In this document: positions 44,289 to 56,045 of the stretch, piece by piece | How positions within the stretch are numbered: the first letter of the stretch is position 1 | Layout: each line of letters starts with the position of its first letter | Assembly (NCBI GenBank): GCA_011800805.1 | Contig: MPNW01000131.1 | Location: forward strand, 1 to 64,000 | Direction: 5' to 3' | From: Hirudo medicinalis | Taxonomy: Eukaryota; Annelida; Clitellata; Hirudinida; Hirudinidae | Length of the DNA stretch: 64,000 nt | Made by a program: the position numbers and the translations under genes | The notes under the pieces: generated by a model | The model's database searches: none | What the model saw: the letters and a program-made list of their open reading frames with translations, nothing else | What the model was told of the DNA's origin: nothing

Positions 44289-47089
44289 ATGGAGGGGTTT
44301 GCTTTTGGAAGCTTGACAGGTTTTGCAGTTGGCGATAAGCCTGAAACTTGTGTTCTGGATTCTTTGAATCATGCTGATATTTCCAAATTGAATGAGAAGC
44401 AATGCTTAATCCTTTGCAGCCAGCTACTCAAATGCCGTGGACAAATTTCTGCAAATGTCTCTGGAGCATTAGATTTTCTATTTGTAAGTGCTCTTGATGT
44501 CGTTGGATTCAAGTGATTGTTATGCCATTTCGCCGATTGAATAATTATATCAAACAAATTTGCAGATGCCTCTACTAGAGCATGAAAGTCCATACGTATC
44601 ATATAGCGCAAAAGAATGTCTTGTTAGCCTATACAAGTCCTTTGTTTGTCAGGTTTGAATAACTTTTGATTGACATTGACAAGTAATGTTTTGATATTGA
44701 TTGGTTAAGGAATATTTTCTAAATTGAAGAATACTACATTTATAGCAATCGCATGAGTGCTAAAACAGTTAAGTAATTGATTTCACTTGCGTCTTTGAAC
44801 ATGTAGTGTTGAGTGACATCAGGTCAGTTAAACATGGCATGGATTTGAATGAGCCAGCTTTTTATGCTTCTCAATTGTCACATAAAATTTAAATTGAGTC
44901 AAAAGCTTAGCAATAGTTTCAATGATATCTCAGTAAAGTGTGTTATGCATAATACAATTATTAATAATACTTTAAACAGGAAAACACTGATCAATCAAAG
45001 GCTTTGTTAACTTTAATTTTACAACAAGTATCAAGATATATCAAGCAAATGTCAGATTGTAAGCCAGTTAATGATCTTGCTTTGTTGCACATATTGGATT
45101 TGTTTATGGCTCTGCTTACTGAAAATGATGAACATGATGGTATTATTATTTTTCTTAGTCAAACATGGAATTAACATAATTTAATTCATATTTTGTTAAT
45201 ATTATTTCATATTCATTAATCATTAACGTTTTTCTAGAGGATAGGGAAAAACTGAAGAGCTTCCTCAAACAACATTGGATGACGTTGTTTAATTATGTGT
45301 TTGAGTTTCAAAATAAGCAGTCAACTTATCATAGTTTGATTCATTCAACTCTCAAATTATACACCAAGCTTATAAAATCTGATTTGCAAGAGAAATTACA
45401 TCATGATTCCACATTTGATAAGGCACAATATCTTTTGGAAAAAATGAAACTTAGGAAAGTGCCAGAGGTATGTCTTAGGAAAACATTGGCTTTTCTACTT
45501 CATTGTTGTCCAGATTTTGACTCCCTGGATGGCAAAACCTCAGATAACAATAGTTTGTGCACAGATGGCATTTCGAAAATGTTTGTTGCATTGATGGAAA
45601 CGAGTCATCACACTGAAATTTCTGATCAATTGGGTTCTGGATCAATTCTTAAGTGCACATCAAGTGGCTTGTCCCGATGGCTTTGTGACCTACTGGACAG
45701 AAGGGCTCCATGTCACTTGTTTATTGGGCAAGGAAACACTCATGTTTTGGGAGATGAATCAAAATCATGTGACTTTTTGTTGCTCAGGATGTCATTGCTT
45801 GTCGTAGCAAAATGCATGGCATTTCTAGCTACCCACGGTAAATTTTATTTATGTTTAAATATATTGATGCCGGTTTTATTAGATATATCGTAATAAATAA
45901 TGCCATCGGAAAAGTAGCCGTTTGCAATGCTGAATTCATTTGTTTCAAAAAATTGGCCTAAACTCATTGGTGATATCGATGTCATTTTTTTTGATAAACC
46001 TATGCAAACGAGGCTGCTCGGTTCCAGATAATATTCTTTTTGTTGAATATCATTATGTTTAATAATAATTCAAATTCAAAAATTTAAAAATCTCTCCAAA
46101 GCAGCAAATTCCCCAAACAATGTGTTTCTGAAAGAAAATTTAGTCAACCCTTTGGAGAAGGAAAAACTGTGGAACAATGGCCTCTGCTTAATTTTAAGCA
46201 CTGTGAAGAAACTGTTTCCACACAGCCCTGATCCATACAAGCAGCTGATAAGCATATTTTCTGATCAAGATGATGCCATGGTGCAATTCCTCCTATTTGG
46301 CCTTCAGGCTGCTTTGTTATCAAGGCAAGTGAACTGAAACTCCAACTATTTCTTTAATTGCTTAATTATCTTAAGTCTATGTTGCTTCTTAAATATTGCA
46401 TAACTAATGTATTGCATTTGTAATCTTTTAGAGATAATCACAACCTTGTTGATTCACATATTCTATTCTTGGAAATGCTTCTCCTGATACAATGGAACCA
46501 TTCTGTTCTGGTCGATTGGCTTGTTTCACCAGAGACCCCATTCATCAAACTCCTCCTAAAACAAATCAAGTCCATACTTTCAAATCCTCAGCAATGGAGC
46601 AATGCTTGTAGCCTCTTTGACAAAAAGATCCAGGAAATTACAGCCACAAAAACTTTAGAACAAAAATCAATAAAGGATCATTCAAAGCTTATTGTTACAG
46701 GTGCCCCAGCTACAGAAGATCTCTCCAGAACAGTCACTCAAGCACTTAATTTCAATCTCACATCTTATTCCGAAAGTGATGATTCTGAGGAAGAAAATCC
46801 TCCCAGCTCTAACAAAGCAGCATCAGCAACGTTTAAATCATCAACTGATAGTCATTCAACTCATACGTGCAGGGAACAAGATATCAGACATGCATTGGAA
46901 TTGAGGCCAACCAGTGAGAACCTAGTTGGGGACATACATTCGGCAAACTCATTTTCTTTCTCAAAATCCAAAATCACTTTCAAATCCATTTCTGAATCCA
47001 TAAAAAAGTTTCAATCTGCAGGGCTTTTCCCATACAATCCAAGGCCCCTCTTGAGACTTCTTGATCAATTTTGTGATTTTAATCCATGA
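44289..47089 (+). CDS. LINS1: Protein Lines homologue
   Basis: Lines was found in Drosophila as a segment-polarity and gut-patterning factor; human LINS1 is linked to intellectual disability. The biochemical role is unknown. Exons are 44289-44483, 44566-44652, 44980-45139, 45238-45837, 46105-46324 and 46432-47089, giving about 639 residues (human about 757). The C-terminus SIKKFQSAGLFPYNPRPLL aligns with the family-defining LQKKNLFPYNPTALL near the human end. An acidic serine stretch (SYSESDDSEEE) matches the human YDSSDDSDVES region. The middle is helical, with a conserved DWLVSPETPFIKLLLK segment (human DFLISSETCFLEYF). Intron 5 uses a GC donor. The start is the first ATG in the open frame. 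Confidence 0.85.
46325..46431 (+). other. GC-AG intron in LINS1
   Basis: The upstream exon ends AAG at 46324 and the intron begins GCAAGT. It ends TTTTAG at 46431. Only this junction keeps the frame (S-R-D-N-H-N); using the nearby GTGAAC as donor gives an immediate TAA. AG/GCAAGT is the consensus for the minor class of GC-AG introns. Confidence 0.75.
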
Positions 47090-47168
47090 AAGGAATGTTT
47101 CAATACTAAACTCTCAAACCTGGTTGCCCTTTGCTGATATTCTGAACATTGAATTTGGCACGCTGATA

Positions 47169-47174
47169 AATAAA
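47169..47174 (+). terminator. Poly(A) signal for LINS1
   Basis: AATAAA within GATAAATAAAAG, 80 bases past the stop codon. Confidence 0.6.
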
Positions 47175-48098
47175 AGTTATAATAAACATAAAACAAAAAA
47201 GCTGGCTTCAACCAATAACTGATTTTGTTCAATAAAATTGAGATTTTAACAATAATTGCGTTGGTGATGATGGCTAATCGGGTTTGGTGCAGTCATGTTT
47301 AGATCAAAATTTAAAAAATGAGTAGAGAACCCTATCAGGGCAACAAGACCAATAAATAGAAATTTTGCACTGATTATGCCCTGGCAAGTCCACAAATGAG
47401 GCTGACCAACCAAGCTCATCAGGTAAAATAAATTATTTAAAAATTTTATTAACGCGTTTGTCAGAATCGGCGTGCCTGATTTTGGTAAGATGGTGCCGTG
47501 CGTTGCTAGGTCATCAGAAACTTGTTAGGCTTTACTCAAGTCTTGTTGAGAACAGTACATCCCTTGAGCATGGTCAGCTGAGATTAGATCATTCTTGAAC
47601 ATCGTATCAAAATGCTAATGCTTAAAAGATGAACAAATAGATGTGTTTGTAAAAAACATGCACAAACTCAACTCCTGACAACAACATCACATCTTACCAT
47701 GTCTTAAAGCAAAGCATAATACTACAAAAAAATAACAAATGCAAAAGGGATACAAAAAATTATTTAAAAGATTGTAGATGAATCCATTCACAAGTCAATT
47801 TACATTTTGTTGATGGAAGCATTTCACTCAGACCTTTCAAGGGAATAAAACCATTTGAAATTAGCCTAGAAATAAAATTCAATGAACGGTTGCAAGTTCC
47901 AGGAGCAAACAACAAGTTGCAACTTCAAAACCAATTGTCCTCCATCCATGCAAGCAGCTTGAAAAGCATCGTCAGTCCAATCATCCAATGATGATGATGA
48001 TAATGATAAGACATTTCACCTCATCACAGGTTGTTGTCATGAAGAAACTTACAGATATGAAGTAAAAAAGGAAACTTATGAAGACTTTCTATCACCTT
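47175..48098. other. Tail-to-tail spacer, LINS1 to the RhoGEF gene
   Basis: Non-coding. An AATAAA on the - strand near 47444-47449 could end the RhoGEF transcript. The sequence is of ordinary AT-rich composition with a GAT/ATG run near 47990. No repeat family was recognised. Confidence 0.35.
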
Positions 48099-51000
48099 TT
48101 AAAATTTTTCTGAACAAAATTGAATATGGAAGCCGCAGAATTTTTTCTGGGTCTGATCTGAATGACTGAATCTCGACCACCCTCAGGAATGGAGTGGTAG
48201 GATGTGAGACTCTTCTTCCGCACCATTTTTTCTGGATGAAGTAAATATTTAAGTACAATTCCAATTATAATTTACAGTACTTGCAAGTAAAATGCGGAAC
48301 AAGTTGTTTAAATGCTTTCATTTTATGCAATTAAAATTTGTATGTGAGACAAATTCAAATTTATCCAACATAAATAATGTAAAGGACTTTAAATTAATAA
48401 GCATCCTGCCGATCACATTTATGAAATTATTGACCCAAGCCAATTGCCCGAGTACTTACTCAAATCACAAAGAAATGAAAACAAATATTGAATGAATTAT
48501 AGAAATTGATCACCTTTCTGAATGCAGGGAGACATTAGAATGTTCTTCTTGGCACATGCCAAATCAAAACCATTCTTCTCATCATTTTCAATGACCTTCT
48601 TTTCATCTTGAAATGCCTTCAACCAGGTTTCTGCTTCATCTGAGGTTTTGCAGATGAAGGTGTAACTCTTGCTAAGTAATTCTAAGCTGTTGTTGTCCTT
48701 AATAAATCCATCCATTTTGAAGCCATACTTTGGATTATCTGAAAGAGATGACATCTATTAAGCAGTGCATAAACAAAAAGCTCAAATGATATTTCATGGT
48801 CGACTAACAAACACCATAACTAACTTAACATTCAATTAATAGCTACCTCTGCTACCCTCCTTCCAAGGGTATACCTTGAAACATCGCGTGTCGACCCGGT
48901 TCTTGTACACCAGGATGTCCTTCCAGAGAATATCCTATGAAATAAGAAGTTCCGTCATAAAAATTATTTCGACGAATTTTGAATCAATAAATCCAACTAT
49001 TTATTATAATTAAACCTTAAAAAATATTTAATGAAATCATCTCAATGAAATGCAAACCAAAATGTAAATTCAAATTACCTTTCTGAGAAGAATAAGCTGT
49101 TTATCAAATAGGAAGAGAGTTCTACTGAGCATTGAACCATTTGAACTTCTCTTGTTCACTTCACCACAGTGAATCAACTCTGAACTTGTGTCAAGAATGG
49201 ATTTTCCCTAAATATAGGTGTTTTTTTAAATTTGTTTAAAAATAGAATGACCCACGAAATTAATAACAAGTAAAAAAATTAGCAGTAGTTTGCTTTTGGA
49301 CCAAGCCTGGATTTTAACATTACAGAGGTTCAAACCTGCCAACCAGCAATGGTCGTCTGCCACATGGCCAACTTCTCCAGACTTTCCATCTTCCTTTTCC
49401 TTTCGTTGATGAGACAAGCAGTCAGTTTCATGGCTTCCAGGGCAGAGGTCAAGGGTTCGTAGTCCGGATGGCTCGATGGGGTCAGTTTGAGGAGCTCCTT
49501 GAGCTGGAGGGGATACTGGCAGATCTTCTGAACGGGCACCAAAAGGTAGCCCTCCAATGGGATTTCAATCATCTGCTGCATCAGTCTGCAAGCCTGATTA
49601 TATAATTACAAGTATAGTTAAATTGCTTAATATAATTCTTACAACCTAATGATTGACAACTTAAAGACTCATTATCACATTCAAGGACTACTTTGCCAAT
49701 AATAAATATAGACGAAGGTTACCAGAAAAAGTTAAGATCTGAACTAAGCAATAAATTTTAATTTTGTGTGGGTAATATACTACAATAATCTACTAGGTGA
49801 TTTCATGTGGAACATTTCCAAGATACAAATGATTTATGTTAAGCCAGATAAGTTTTCACAGTTGCTCAACGTTTATTTTTTTAAACAGTTGTTGCTAATT
49901 GAAGAGGACAATAGATCCTTAGAATAATAAAAATAAATTTGATAAAAATTTTAAGAGGACTGTTAATATATTCTTCTAGATAACATTTGATGGTCCAACC
50001 TCAAAGAAATACTGGTACTTTTGGTTTGATTTCAGAGAATTCAACTCCTCACAAGCTCGTGGATGGTTATTGCAGTATTCCGAGTAAATTTCAAAGTCGC
50101 ACCTCTAAACAATTTTTAAAATAAGTTAATTTTTAAACTGCAATATTGAAATGTGTTCAAATAAATTTGCATAAATTATCTAATATGGACGACATTACAA
50201 TTTCAAATATTTTATAAAGTAAAATGCTATAATAGGAAGATCTAGAGGCTGAATTATTTAAGAATCTCATATTTGTTCATCAGATAGTCTGTGCATCAAA
50301 CAATTTTCTTGCTTGCAAAACAAGTAGTTTTTACAACACATCAACAATATTTTGCACCAAATACAAGTCAGATAAAATATTATGCCTATCTAAATATTAC
50401 ATCACTTTCACTTGTCATTGACATCATTATCATCATCAAGAACAACAATGCCATCAAGGATAATTCAATTAAGTCCTTGTCAGAATCTCACTCGTTCTAG
50501 GAAGATTTGTCCTAAGCAGCTACTGGGAGGATCCTTGGCCGAATATTTGCTTTCCATGACGGAGAGGAAGTTATATGCGAAAACGTAGATCTGACCGATG
50601 TTTCCGAATATTGTCGAGATGCATTCCTCCGAAAACATGTCGGTTCTCTTCTTAGCTTTGTCGACGTAACCCTAAAATAGAGGTACATTTGCAAATAACA
50701 ATAATTACAATTAAATAACTATTCCATCATAATTGCAATAGGTTTCAATTAAGGAATGGTTAAATAACAAAAGCATGACTATATACTCAGTTAAAATATA
50801 GATAGATAGTATAACATATATACATATATAATATTTTTGATGTTATGATAAGGTCATTCGATAATTAAGTTTTAATGTCGTACGATACTTTCGTTGCTCA
50901 ATTTTATTTCAAACACTCAAACATGTTTCTGCTAAAATATCGATGGCAGCATTTTACATGAAATTGATTCAAATGAGAAATGTGAAGAGCATCGATTAAA

Positions 51001-51423
51001 AAGTTTTTAGAAAGGCATCATCTGATAATCCAATCCTTTCATCCAAACAAATTCATTCTGCTTAATACAGCAAAATTGTTCAAAGTTCAAAGGTGAAAGT
51101 TCCAGTATGACACGAACTTAGCATGTCATGGAGTTCAATAATTCACAAGTCAACCAATTATAATAAAAATTAATTATTATAAATATAACGACTCAAACCT
51201 CTACAACATCTCTCAGTCTTTTGACATACTCCTTCTCAAAGGAGAGAATTTCCTTGATCTTGTGGCCTCTCAGAAGTTCAACCCTGGTGACTTGATCCTT
51301 GGTCTGAGAATTCCCATTGGGCTCAAGAATTCGTTTGCAGGGTGCTCCCTGTGGTGTGGTTGGGGTCCTGGGCTCAGAAGGTTGGTCATCAAGGAGGAAA
51401 TTAACAGAAGGGGGAACTTGCAC
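48099..51423 (-). CDS. RhoGEF exons: DH and PH domains and C-terminus
   Basis: DH begins in exon 51423-51199 ([21 protein letters not shown]) and runs through [51 protein letters not shown] and [15 protein letters not shown] follows with [33 protein letters not shown] and a closing helix [13 protein letters not shown]. The last exon (48231-48099) adds a basic segment [17 protein letters not shown] and ends at TAA 48099-48101. The start of exon 51423 has an alternative acceptor at 51447 that would add eight residues. Confidence 0.88.
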
Positions 51424-54400
51424 CTTTAAATTGAAAATAATTATCACCTGCAAAGGTAATTCAGATTAATTTTCAAAATTTTACATTACAAGGAATTCTC
51501 TAGCATGCCTAAAGATGTAATTTAATGATATGAAATGTAAATGTAGTTCATTTATATAGCACCACATGCATAGCATAAAGGCACTTCTTGTTAACCATTT
51601 ATATAATGCTCCCTCCCAAGGGTGCTCAGGGCAATGCAGTGCAGACTGGATTTCGAACACGACACATTTACGACCAATACTGCTCTTATCACCGCAACGC
51701 AACCCGTTCGGCCAACCTGCATGTCAAATGTGAGTCTCATGTTTTATAAAATGACTCCTTCATAACAAGAGGCATTTGTTAACTTCAACTCGCATGAAAT
51801 GGTACTAAATTACATTCAGATTTACTAGCTTAACAATAATAGATTTGTTAATGTTGTGCTAGTTTTGCAATTTTTACAGATATTATTGGCATTGTGTAAT
51901 TGTTATTTATATCCATAAAGGCAGCCTTCAACCAACCACAACAAATGTAGATGGAAACCATCCTTCTTTGTTAGCAAGTCTTCCGTACCACCAGTCCTTG
52001 TCGACCTGGTAGAGAACTTCCACCACTTCACCAGCTTTGAAGGCCAATTCGTCTCCATCTAACGTCACGTGATCCCAGAGAGCTTCGGCAAATACGGCCG
52101 ATCTTCTGTTGTCCAGGATCTTAAGAGAAATGCAACGTTAAGAATAACGAATGCAATTACGTGACTCATACGTTGCACAACCATAATTACACTCACTCTC
52201 CCCAACACGGCAGTCCTCCTCATCCGCTTCCTCGACTTTTCCTCATCCCCCGAGCGGCAATCATCCCCAATTGATGACTTTCTCAAAGTCTGAGTGTTTG
52301 ACTCGGAGTGACATATTCCTGCAAGGAATTTTCCAATTTTCATTGAGCTCAATTAGCCAGTTTTTAAATATATAACAAGTTTAAATCTCTTGATTAGATT
52401 GTTTTGAAATAAATTTATTCTATAAGAATATTGTCAACAGAGTCCCTTCTGAAAGTGTTAAACTACACTGCTAAATTAACATAAATTTATAAAAATTTAT
52501 AAATTAAATTCACAAGAGCAAAATAATACTTTAAAAATGGGTGTCTTTTATTGACATGAGTATTGTAACTTTATTACCCTCGTGAAAGTAAAATGGTTTC
52601 TTTTACAAAACTGAATGTATGAGTTAGTCCCATTCATGTATTTGCAATATTAGCAATTATCCACAGCTTAAGAAGATTTTTAGGACAGAGCAGGATTACT
52701 TGTCCGCTTTCAGATGCCATTTGAAATGCAACAAACAATGGACACGTCTCTTCAAGCGAGCCTAGCTCCTTGAAGCAGAAATTGGTTTCACACGAATGTC
52801 TTCCGCTGGAAATTATAACAACATTAGAAAGTGGTGGCTAGCTCGCAATAATGGCCAAATGCGCTGCTGATTGATGACCTGCTGAATTATCTTCAGACGA
52901 CGATGATAAAATCATTATCATCGTCCATTTCATAGGAAGCCAGTTAGCTTTAGAAACACTAACCCATTTACATAGCTCCTATTTTCAAGGGCGCTGTTGG
53001 CAACGCAAGCCAAGTTGAGCGCTTGATGCATCAAGAACAAAACGATTTGTCAAATTCACTAACTTCACAAGATGCTCTAGAATCCCATCAAAAAGATTTT
53101 AAAAAGTTGTTGTTAATTACATTAAAAAAAGTATCAATTAAGCTATAAAAGTGTTTCACAATGCCTTTCGTCGAGAATTTTTATCTCACTTTCACCATCA
53201 TTCAAACCTTGCTCTTCAACGTTGGAAATAATGAAATAGACCTTAATTAGAGCACATAGTTAGTAAGTTAAGCTACCCTTATCATTAACCTCACGGGTAA
53301 TTAATAGATGAATCACATAATTTAATGGGCCCATTTAAACACTCCATTCCATCCACTATTCTCCATTCAAAAGCAACGAGAGCTCAGGCATTCATGGCAA
53401 CTTCGTAACCAATTTCAACACTCACAAATACATGATTAACTCGCTGTGCTTTGATGGCTAAGATTGTTTTTTTAAATTAATTTTCTGAAAGGTCTGAAGC
53501 ATTTATTGAAACGTGATATTTTTAATTAGTTATACGCCTGTTTCTTATTTAAAAATTCTTCAAACGAATAAGGTCCACCGTTTCTCACGTTTGCAATTCC
53601 CCGTTTTGGGAGCAATTAGGTAACATTGCAGGAGTAATTCTTGACCTGAGTCTCAAAAGTTAACTTAGATTCTCAAGTAATTCCAATCGAATGGTGGAAT
53701 TTCTCTGGTATTCTGTCATCCTTGCAACATCACTGCTTGGAAAGAGTAACGTCAATATTTTTCTAATTCAATCGATTTAAAACGCTGGTAAGGGAGCTAA
53801 ATTCATGGAAAAGGAGTGGTTTACCATACAGACATTAGTCTTATTTAACCGCTACAAATTAATGTTAAGTTGAATTATTACATCAATAGATTGGATGCCC
53901 AATTATGAAATGTAATCAAGATATTAGACTGAAAAGGCAAAGCATAAATTAGAATTTACTTGTCTTAATTAATTGTGCCTTGCCTTAGCTTATTTATCAA
54001 GGATCACTTACATCATGTAAGAAGTCATCAATTAATTTAGCAGATCCAATGAATCCGTGATGACGATTAAAAGTTATTATTGTTACTTGCTTTCAGTAAA
54101 CGCTCTTTCTCTGGAAAACCACGAAGATTGAAATAAGAAGGCGGTGAGCATGTGCTGCAAATGAAGGAGAAAGTTCCACGGTATTGCACGCCAAGCATCA
54201 ATCAAAGTTATAAAATGACGAGTAACAGACAGGGAGTGCCTCCCTAAACAGGATTGGGGATGACATTGAGTACAAGGAGAAGTGAAATATGCTGGTCTCG
54301 AAAATATGTCAAGCGGAAGAAAACATCTCTACGGAAATAAATTCCCAGGAATGTATGGAAAAATTCACGTGCAACTGCAGCATAATGTTGTTGTTTGTGT

Positions 54401-56045
54401 GGTCAGGAGGTGGAGAAGCATCCAAGAATTCGGTGCAAATCGTACTTCTTAAAAATAATGAGTACACATTCTTTGAAAGTTATCAGTGTGCACCAAAGTT
54501 TCAAAAGTTTCCATCAATTGTTATTAGCTGGCATTACAGACGCTTTAAACTTTTTCATAATTACTTTTCAAAATAACAAATATTGACAACAAGGACTGCA
54601 TCAGAGGTCATTATTTCCAGTAACTCTAAAGTTGCAATAAACAGATTAATAATGCAAATTATTAACATTAAAAAATACCGCAGTTATATTTGGAACGTGG
54701 TAATCATAAATTTGAATTCATTTGTATCTCCCTGGCGAGTGATGCGATGACATGTTAATGGCAACATGGCCCCCCTTAGAGATGAAATTAATTGATGATG
54801 ATGATGATGTTGATGATGGTAACGATCCTAAAATGAGTGAAGCAAATATGGAGAATGTGGTTACCAACAAAACTGTCATCATCTTCGACAAAGAATTGAT
54901 GCAGAAGGCATGAATAATTTATGCAATTATTACTGATTTTTAAATTTGCATTGTATACAAACCCTGTTTAAACAATTATGCATCTTAAAATAAATTTGCA
55001 TTTTAAAATAATTAAGAACAACAGCCTAATGCTCAGCAGGCTTGTAATTTACGTCCACACGATAGATTTGAACAGTATTAATGGGAAACATAAAGATCTG
55101 GAAATCTGAAAAATATTGCAAACTCAGCTATTCATCATCATCATCATCATCATCATCAAACAACTAGCTAACAAATCAGTAACTGTCAAATCACAGACAT
55201 TCACCTGTGGCAAATATGGATTCAAGAAAATCATTAAGTGAATAATGTCATGGTTGTGCTTCAATGTATTTATGAAAGATCCTTAATTTATTGAATCACA
55301 CAGTAAATTTTCAACAGGCCATCCAGAGAACTAACCTATTAGTGTTAACTTATTTGTATAAACTCAAATCAAAGTTTAAAAGGGACACATTGGTTACATG
55401 TAATTAAAATAGTTTATTTTTCTACTTGATCAAAGACAAACCAAAACAAATCAACGAACCATGCTGGCAATTGGTGGATGAGTTCTTGGAGGGGGGAGTT
55501 TGTCCTGCCCTTTCACTCAAATCTGGGGCACTCCTTGTCTTCCTGGATAAGCCCCAACTCCATCGAGATATTGCAGCAGACGAAGAGGATGAGGACGAGG
55601 AAGATGAAGAGCAAGACGTCGTTGATGATGATGAGCTGAGGGTGGTCGGTTCAACGAGGCAGTTCATCATGGCAGCAGCACAGGCCCTTCCATCCCGAGA
55701 TTTTATTGGCGTTGGTGTGGAAAGCTGGAATGTCATTAACAAGTGGAAACAAATCAGTTGCTTTTAAAATCATGATGGTTGATAGAAGGTTGTTGGTGTA
55801 GATAATTCAAAGGTGTTCAAGACTAATTTGAAAGTCCTCCAGCCCAGCATCATAACTTGATTATTAATTAATGTTCAATGAATGTTTAAATTATCTTACC
55901 CTTCGACTTTTGGCGGTGCTCGAGTCAATGTGCCCCCTGTTCTTCCTGGTGATGGACATCAAAGGATGCACAGTGTCCAACATCTCACCATCGTGGTTGT
56001 GAGATGACGAACTATCTTTTTCATCCATATCATATCTTTCCACAG
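48099..56045 (-). CDS. Rho guanine nucleotide exchange factor, SH3-DH-PH (ARHGEF4/ARHGEF9/SPATA13 group), 5' end unresolved
   Basis: Proteins of this group (ASEF, ASEF2, collybistin) activate Cdc42 or Rac at the cell cortex, and collybistin also clusters gephyrin at synapses. Exons in order: 56045-55900, 55724-55460, 52318-52197, 52119-51937, 51423-51199, 50671-50492, 50104-50000, 49593-49336, 49207-49079, 48934-48847, 48738-48514, 48231-48099. All phases agree, giving about 686 codons without the true start. SH3 precedes DH and PH as in the family. Segments IYSEYCNNH and [19 protein letters not shown] match collybistin and ASEF closely. Which of the three vertebrate genes it matches cannot be settled by eye. 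The C-terminus is basic, then short. Confidence 0.85.
51536..51722 (-). repeat. tRNA-derived SINE, copy 2
   Basis: Read on the - strand it begins TGGCCGAACGGGTTGCG, very like the A box of Leu/Ser tRNA genes. About 45 bases on it has GTGTTCGAAATCC, like a B box. A body follows with AGCACCCTTGGGAGG and ATATAAATGG. It lies within a RhoGEF intron. Copy 1 is at 144-330 in the other orientation. Confidence 0.7.
51937..52318 (-). CDS. RhoGEF exons: basic linker and SH3 domain
   Basis: Exon 52318-52197 encodes a basic linker ([14 protein letters not shown]). Exon 52119-51937 encodes the SH3 fold: [20 protein letters not shown], then [18 protein letters not shown] and [10 protein letters not shown]. 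The ALWDH, DWW.GR and GWFP motifs are those that bind proline peptides and hold the DH domain inactive in ASEF. Confidence 0.88.
52685..52850 (+). repeat. Dispersed repeat family 2, copy 2
   Basis: This has the same order of blocks as 20985-21130: GGACAGAGCAGG, then GCAGAAATTGGTTTCACACG, TTCCGCTGGAAATTATAACA and TAGAAAGTGGTGGCTAG. It lies in a RhoGEF intron. Confidence 0.55.
54793..54820 (+). repeat. (GAT)n microsatellite
   Basis: GAT units with one TGTTGA interruption, in a RhoGEF intron. Confidence 0.85.
55132..55158 (+). repeat. (CAT)n microsatellite
   Basis: Pure CAT/ATC run in the same RhoGEF intron, 0.3 kb from the serine-rich exon. Confidence 0.9.
55460..56045 (-). CDS. RhoGEF N-terminal exons: acidic and serine-rich region
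   Basis: Exon 56045-55900 encodes [15 protein letters not shown] and ends AKSRR. Exon 55724-55460 encodes [12 protein letters not shown], a long run of serines (made from TCA/TCT/TCC/TCG), and [17 protein letters not shown]. It joins exon 52318 ([15 protein letters not shown]) in phase 1. This region is likely disordered. It does not obviously contain the APC-binding segment of ASEF. The incoming phase at 56045 shows that at least one more exon lies upstream. Confidence 0.6.

Larger units (their letters stand above)
52319..55459. other. RhoGEF intron with repeats
   Basis: 3.1 kb between the serine-rich exon and the basic linker exon. It holds repeat family 2 (52685-52850) and the GAT and CAT microsatellites. 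No exon was recognised. Confidence 0.5.

Noticed and set aside
47458..47600. GC-richer patch after LINS1 that looked like a retroelement end
   Set aside because: I found no second copy in the window and no coding motif.
55426..55767. Acidic open frame on + (Asp/Glu run)
   Set aside because: It is the antisense of the serine-rich RhoGEF exon, which has matching splice phases on both sides.
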